Shown here piece by piece: positions 4,822 to 5,772 of a stretch of DNA of 5,772 nucleotides; positions within the stretch are counted from its first letter, which is position 1, and every line of letters begins with the position of its first letter. Made by a program: the position numbers and the translations under genes. Origin of the DNA: Clostridium sp. UBA4746 (GTDB lineage: Bacteria; Bacillota; Clostridia; Clostridiales; Clostridiaceae); contig DHIM01000139.1 of the NCBI GenBank assembly GCA_002403785.1, positions 8,805 to 14,576 of the forward strand, read 5' to 3'. The notes under the pieces were generated by a model. That model made no database searches. It worked only from the letters and a program-made list of their open reading frames with translations, and was not told the origin of the DNA.

Positions 4822-5658
4822 TCAAACTTTAATACATTTATTAATATAATCTTTTAGTCTATCATTCCAAGGAGCAATATCTATACCTAGTGATTCTTTT
4901 ATATGAGAATTATTTACGCAGGTATACTTAGGTTCTTTAATGAGATTGGATAAAAGTTTGTCTGAACTTAAAATTAATGGAATATTAAGATCGCTGAATT
5001 TAATTATACTGTCTATAAGCTTTGATTTTGATAAACAACCTTCATTTGTATAATTATACACTCCGTATTTATCAGTGGTTAAGAGTTTTTGAAGGACCTC
5101 AGTTAAATCTTCAATATAAGTTATGGAAATGGTGGGATTTGAAAATAGATAAATTGCTGTATGTTTACCATTTATGAGTTTTTTAACAAAACAATCATTA
5201 CCCCCAAATATAGTTGAGCTACGAATAATAAAATATTTTTCACAGATTGTTTGAATTAATTCTTCACCACCTAATTTACTCTTGCTATAGGCGTTTATTG
5301 GACTACATTCATCAACTTCATTGTAGGGTGATGAATAAGTATCGCCGTATACATCTGTGCTAGATAAATATATTAGGGGTATATCAAGTGAATTGCAACA
5401 ATGAGCAATGTTTAATGTTCCTACGGTGTTTATGTCATAGGCTAAAGCCTCATTATACTCACAAATATATTTATTTGTTATGGCTGCAGTATGAATTACG
5501 GCATCAGGTTTTAATAGATTCAAAGTTTTCTCAGTAGCTATTTTATCAGTTATGTTAAGTTCAGTTTTATCTAGCCCATATATAGTATGTGACTTTGATA
5601 ATACGCTGCAAAGATAAGTTCCAACATTACCTTTTGAACCGGTTATTAAAATTTTCAT
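4822..5658 (-). CDS. NAD(P)-dependent epimerase/reductase-like protein, RmlD-type extended SDR
   Basis: This is a cytoplasmic Rossmann-fold protein of the extended short-chain dehydrogenase/reductase class, closest in layout to dTDP-4-dehydrorhamnose reductase (RmlD) and related sugar-nucleotide epimerases. Visible marks are MKILITGSKGNVG at 1-13 with the nucleotide-binding GxxGxxG (Gly7, Gly10, Gly13), LDKTELNITD (29-38) as in RmlD proteins, PDAVIHTAA (51-59), NTVGTLNIA (77-85), and LSSTDVYGD (98-106) supplying the catalytic Ser/Thr. YSKSK (124-128) is the YxxxK catalytic pair, and RSSTIFGG (146-153) follows. The 278-residue length is normal for RmlD. The C-terminal, substrate-binding part is not distinctive, so the substrate is unknown. 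A perfect AGGAGGT (5663-5669) lies 4 bases before the ATG. The gene is alone here and convergent to nadC; no rml or polysaccharide genes are visible, so a role in rhamnose or surface sugar synthesis is only a guess. Confidence 0.85.
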   Translation of the reverse strand: MKILITGSKGNVGTYLCSVLSKSHTIYGLDKTELNITDKIATEKTLNLLKPDAVIHTAAITNKYICEYNEALAYDINTVGTLNIAHCCNSLDIPLIYLSSTDVYGDTYSSPYNEVDECSPINAYSKSKLGGEELIQTICEKYFIIRSSTIFGGNDCFVKKLINGKHTAIYLFSNPTISITYIEDLTEVLQKLLTTDKYGVYNYTNEGCLSKSKLIDSIIKFSDLNIPLILSSDKLLSNLIKEPKYTCVNNSHIKESLGIDIAPWNDRLKDYINKCIKV

Positions 5659-5687
5659 ATATACCTCCTAAAAGTTCATGCTTTTAA

Positions 5688-5716
5688 AGTATATGATGCA
5701 GTATCATTATTATTAA
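5688..5716 (-). promoter_or_regulatory. Predicted promoter of the epimerase gene
   Basis: On the minus strand, TATACT (5688-5693) serves as -10 and TTAATA (5711-5716) as -35, with a 17-base spacer. Transcription would start about 25 bases before the ATG. Two short inverted repeats touch the promoter: ATGAT/ATCAT (5693-5697 and 5703-5707) in the spacer, and AGGAA/TTCCT (5716-5720 and 5722-5726) at the -35. Either could be an operator, but both are short for AT-rich DNA. Confidence 0.45.
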
Positions 5717-5772
5717 GGAATTTCCTAATTTGTTATGTTAATTTTAATGACATTGGAAACAAAAAATAACAT

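Overview
The window looks like a chromosome segment from a low-GC Firmicute, most likely Clostridium sensu stricto or a close relative. The reasons are the strongly AT-rich DNA, A/T-ending codons, strong AGGAGG-type ribosome binding sites, and the gene content: a V-type ATPase next to anaerobic-type NAD biosynthesis genes. The species cannot be fixed from the sequence alone.

Left part (1-1320): the window opens inside the last gene of what is probably a V-type ATPase operon, the central-stalk subunit D. It has lost only its first few codons and is closed by a clear Rho-independent terminator. A stand-alone peptide deformylase gene (def) follows, with its own extended -10 promoter and its own, weaker terminator.

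Centre (1321-4456): a complete de novo NAD operon in the order nadA-nadB-nadC. NadB (L-aspartate oxidase) makes iminoaspartate from aspartate. NadA (an iron-sulfur quinolinate synthase) condenses it with dihydroxyacetone phosphate to quinolinate. NadC converts quinolinate plus PRPP to nicotinate mononucleotide. The genes are tightly coupled: the nadA stop codon lies inside the nadB ribosome binding site, and nadC starts 20 bases before nadB ends. A paired palindromic box just downstream of the predicted start of transcription is a good candidate operator, plausibly for the niacin-responsive repressor NiaR. NadB lacks the usual C-terminal helical domain.

Right part (4457-5772): a gene-poor stretch of about 365 bases separates nadC from a convergent sugar-nucleotide epimerase/reductase-like gene (RmlD-type extended SDR) on the minus strand. 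This stretch holds a hairpin after nadC and then a 184-base imperfect palindrome (4618-4801). The palindrome is bounded by a 16-base perfect inverted repeat, and part of that repeat occurs a third time at 4466-4479. It looks like a MITE-like or REP-like palindromic element, or a structured RNA, and it may serve as a bidirectional transcription stop between the two convergent genes. It is the least explained and most interesting part of the window. I saw no tRNA, rRNA, CRISPR array, transposase, toxin-antitoxin or defence genes.
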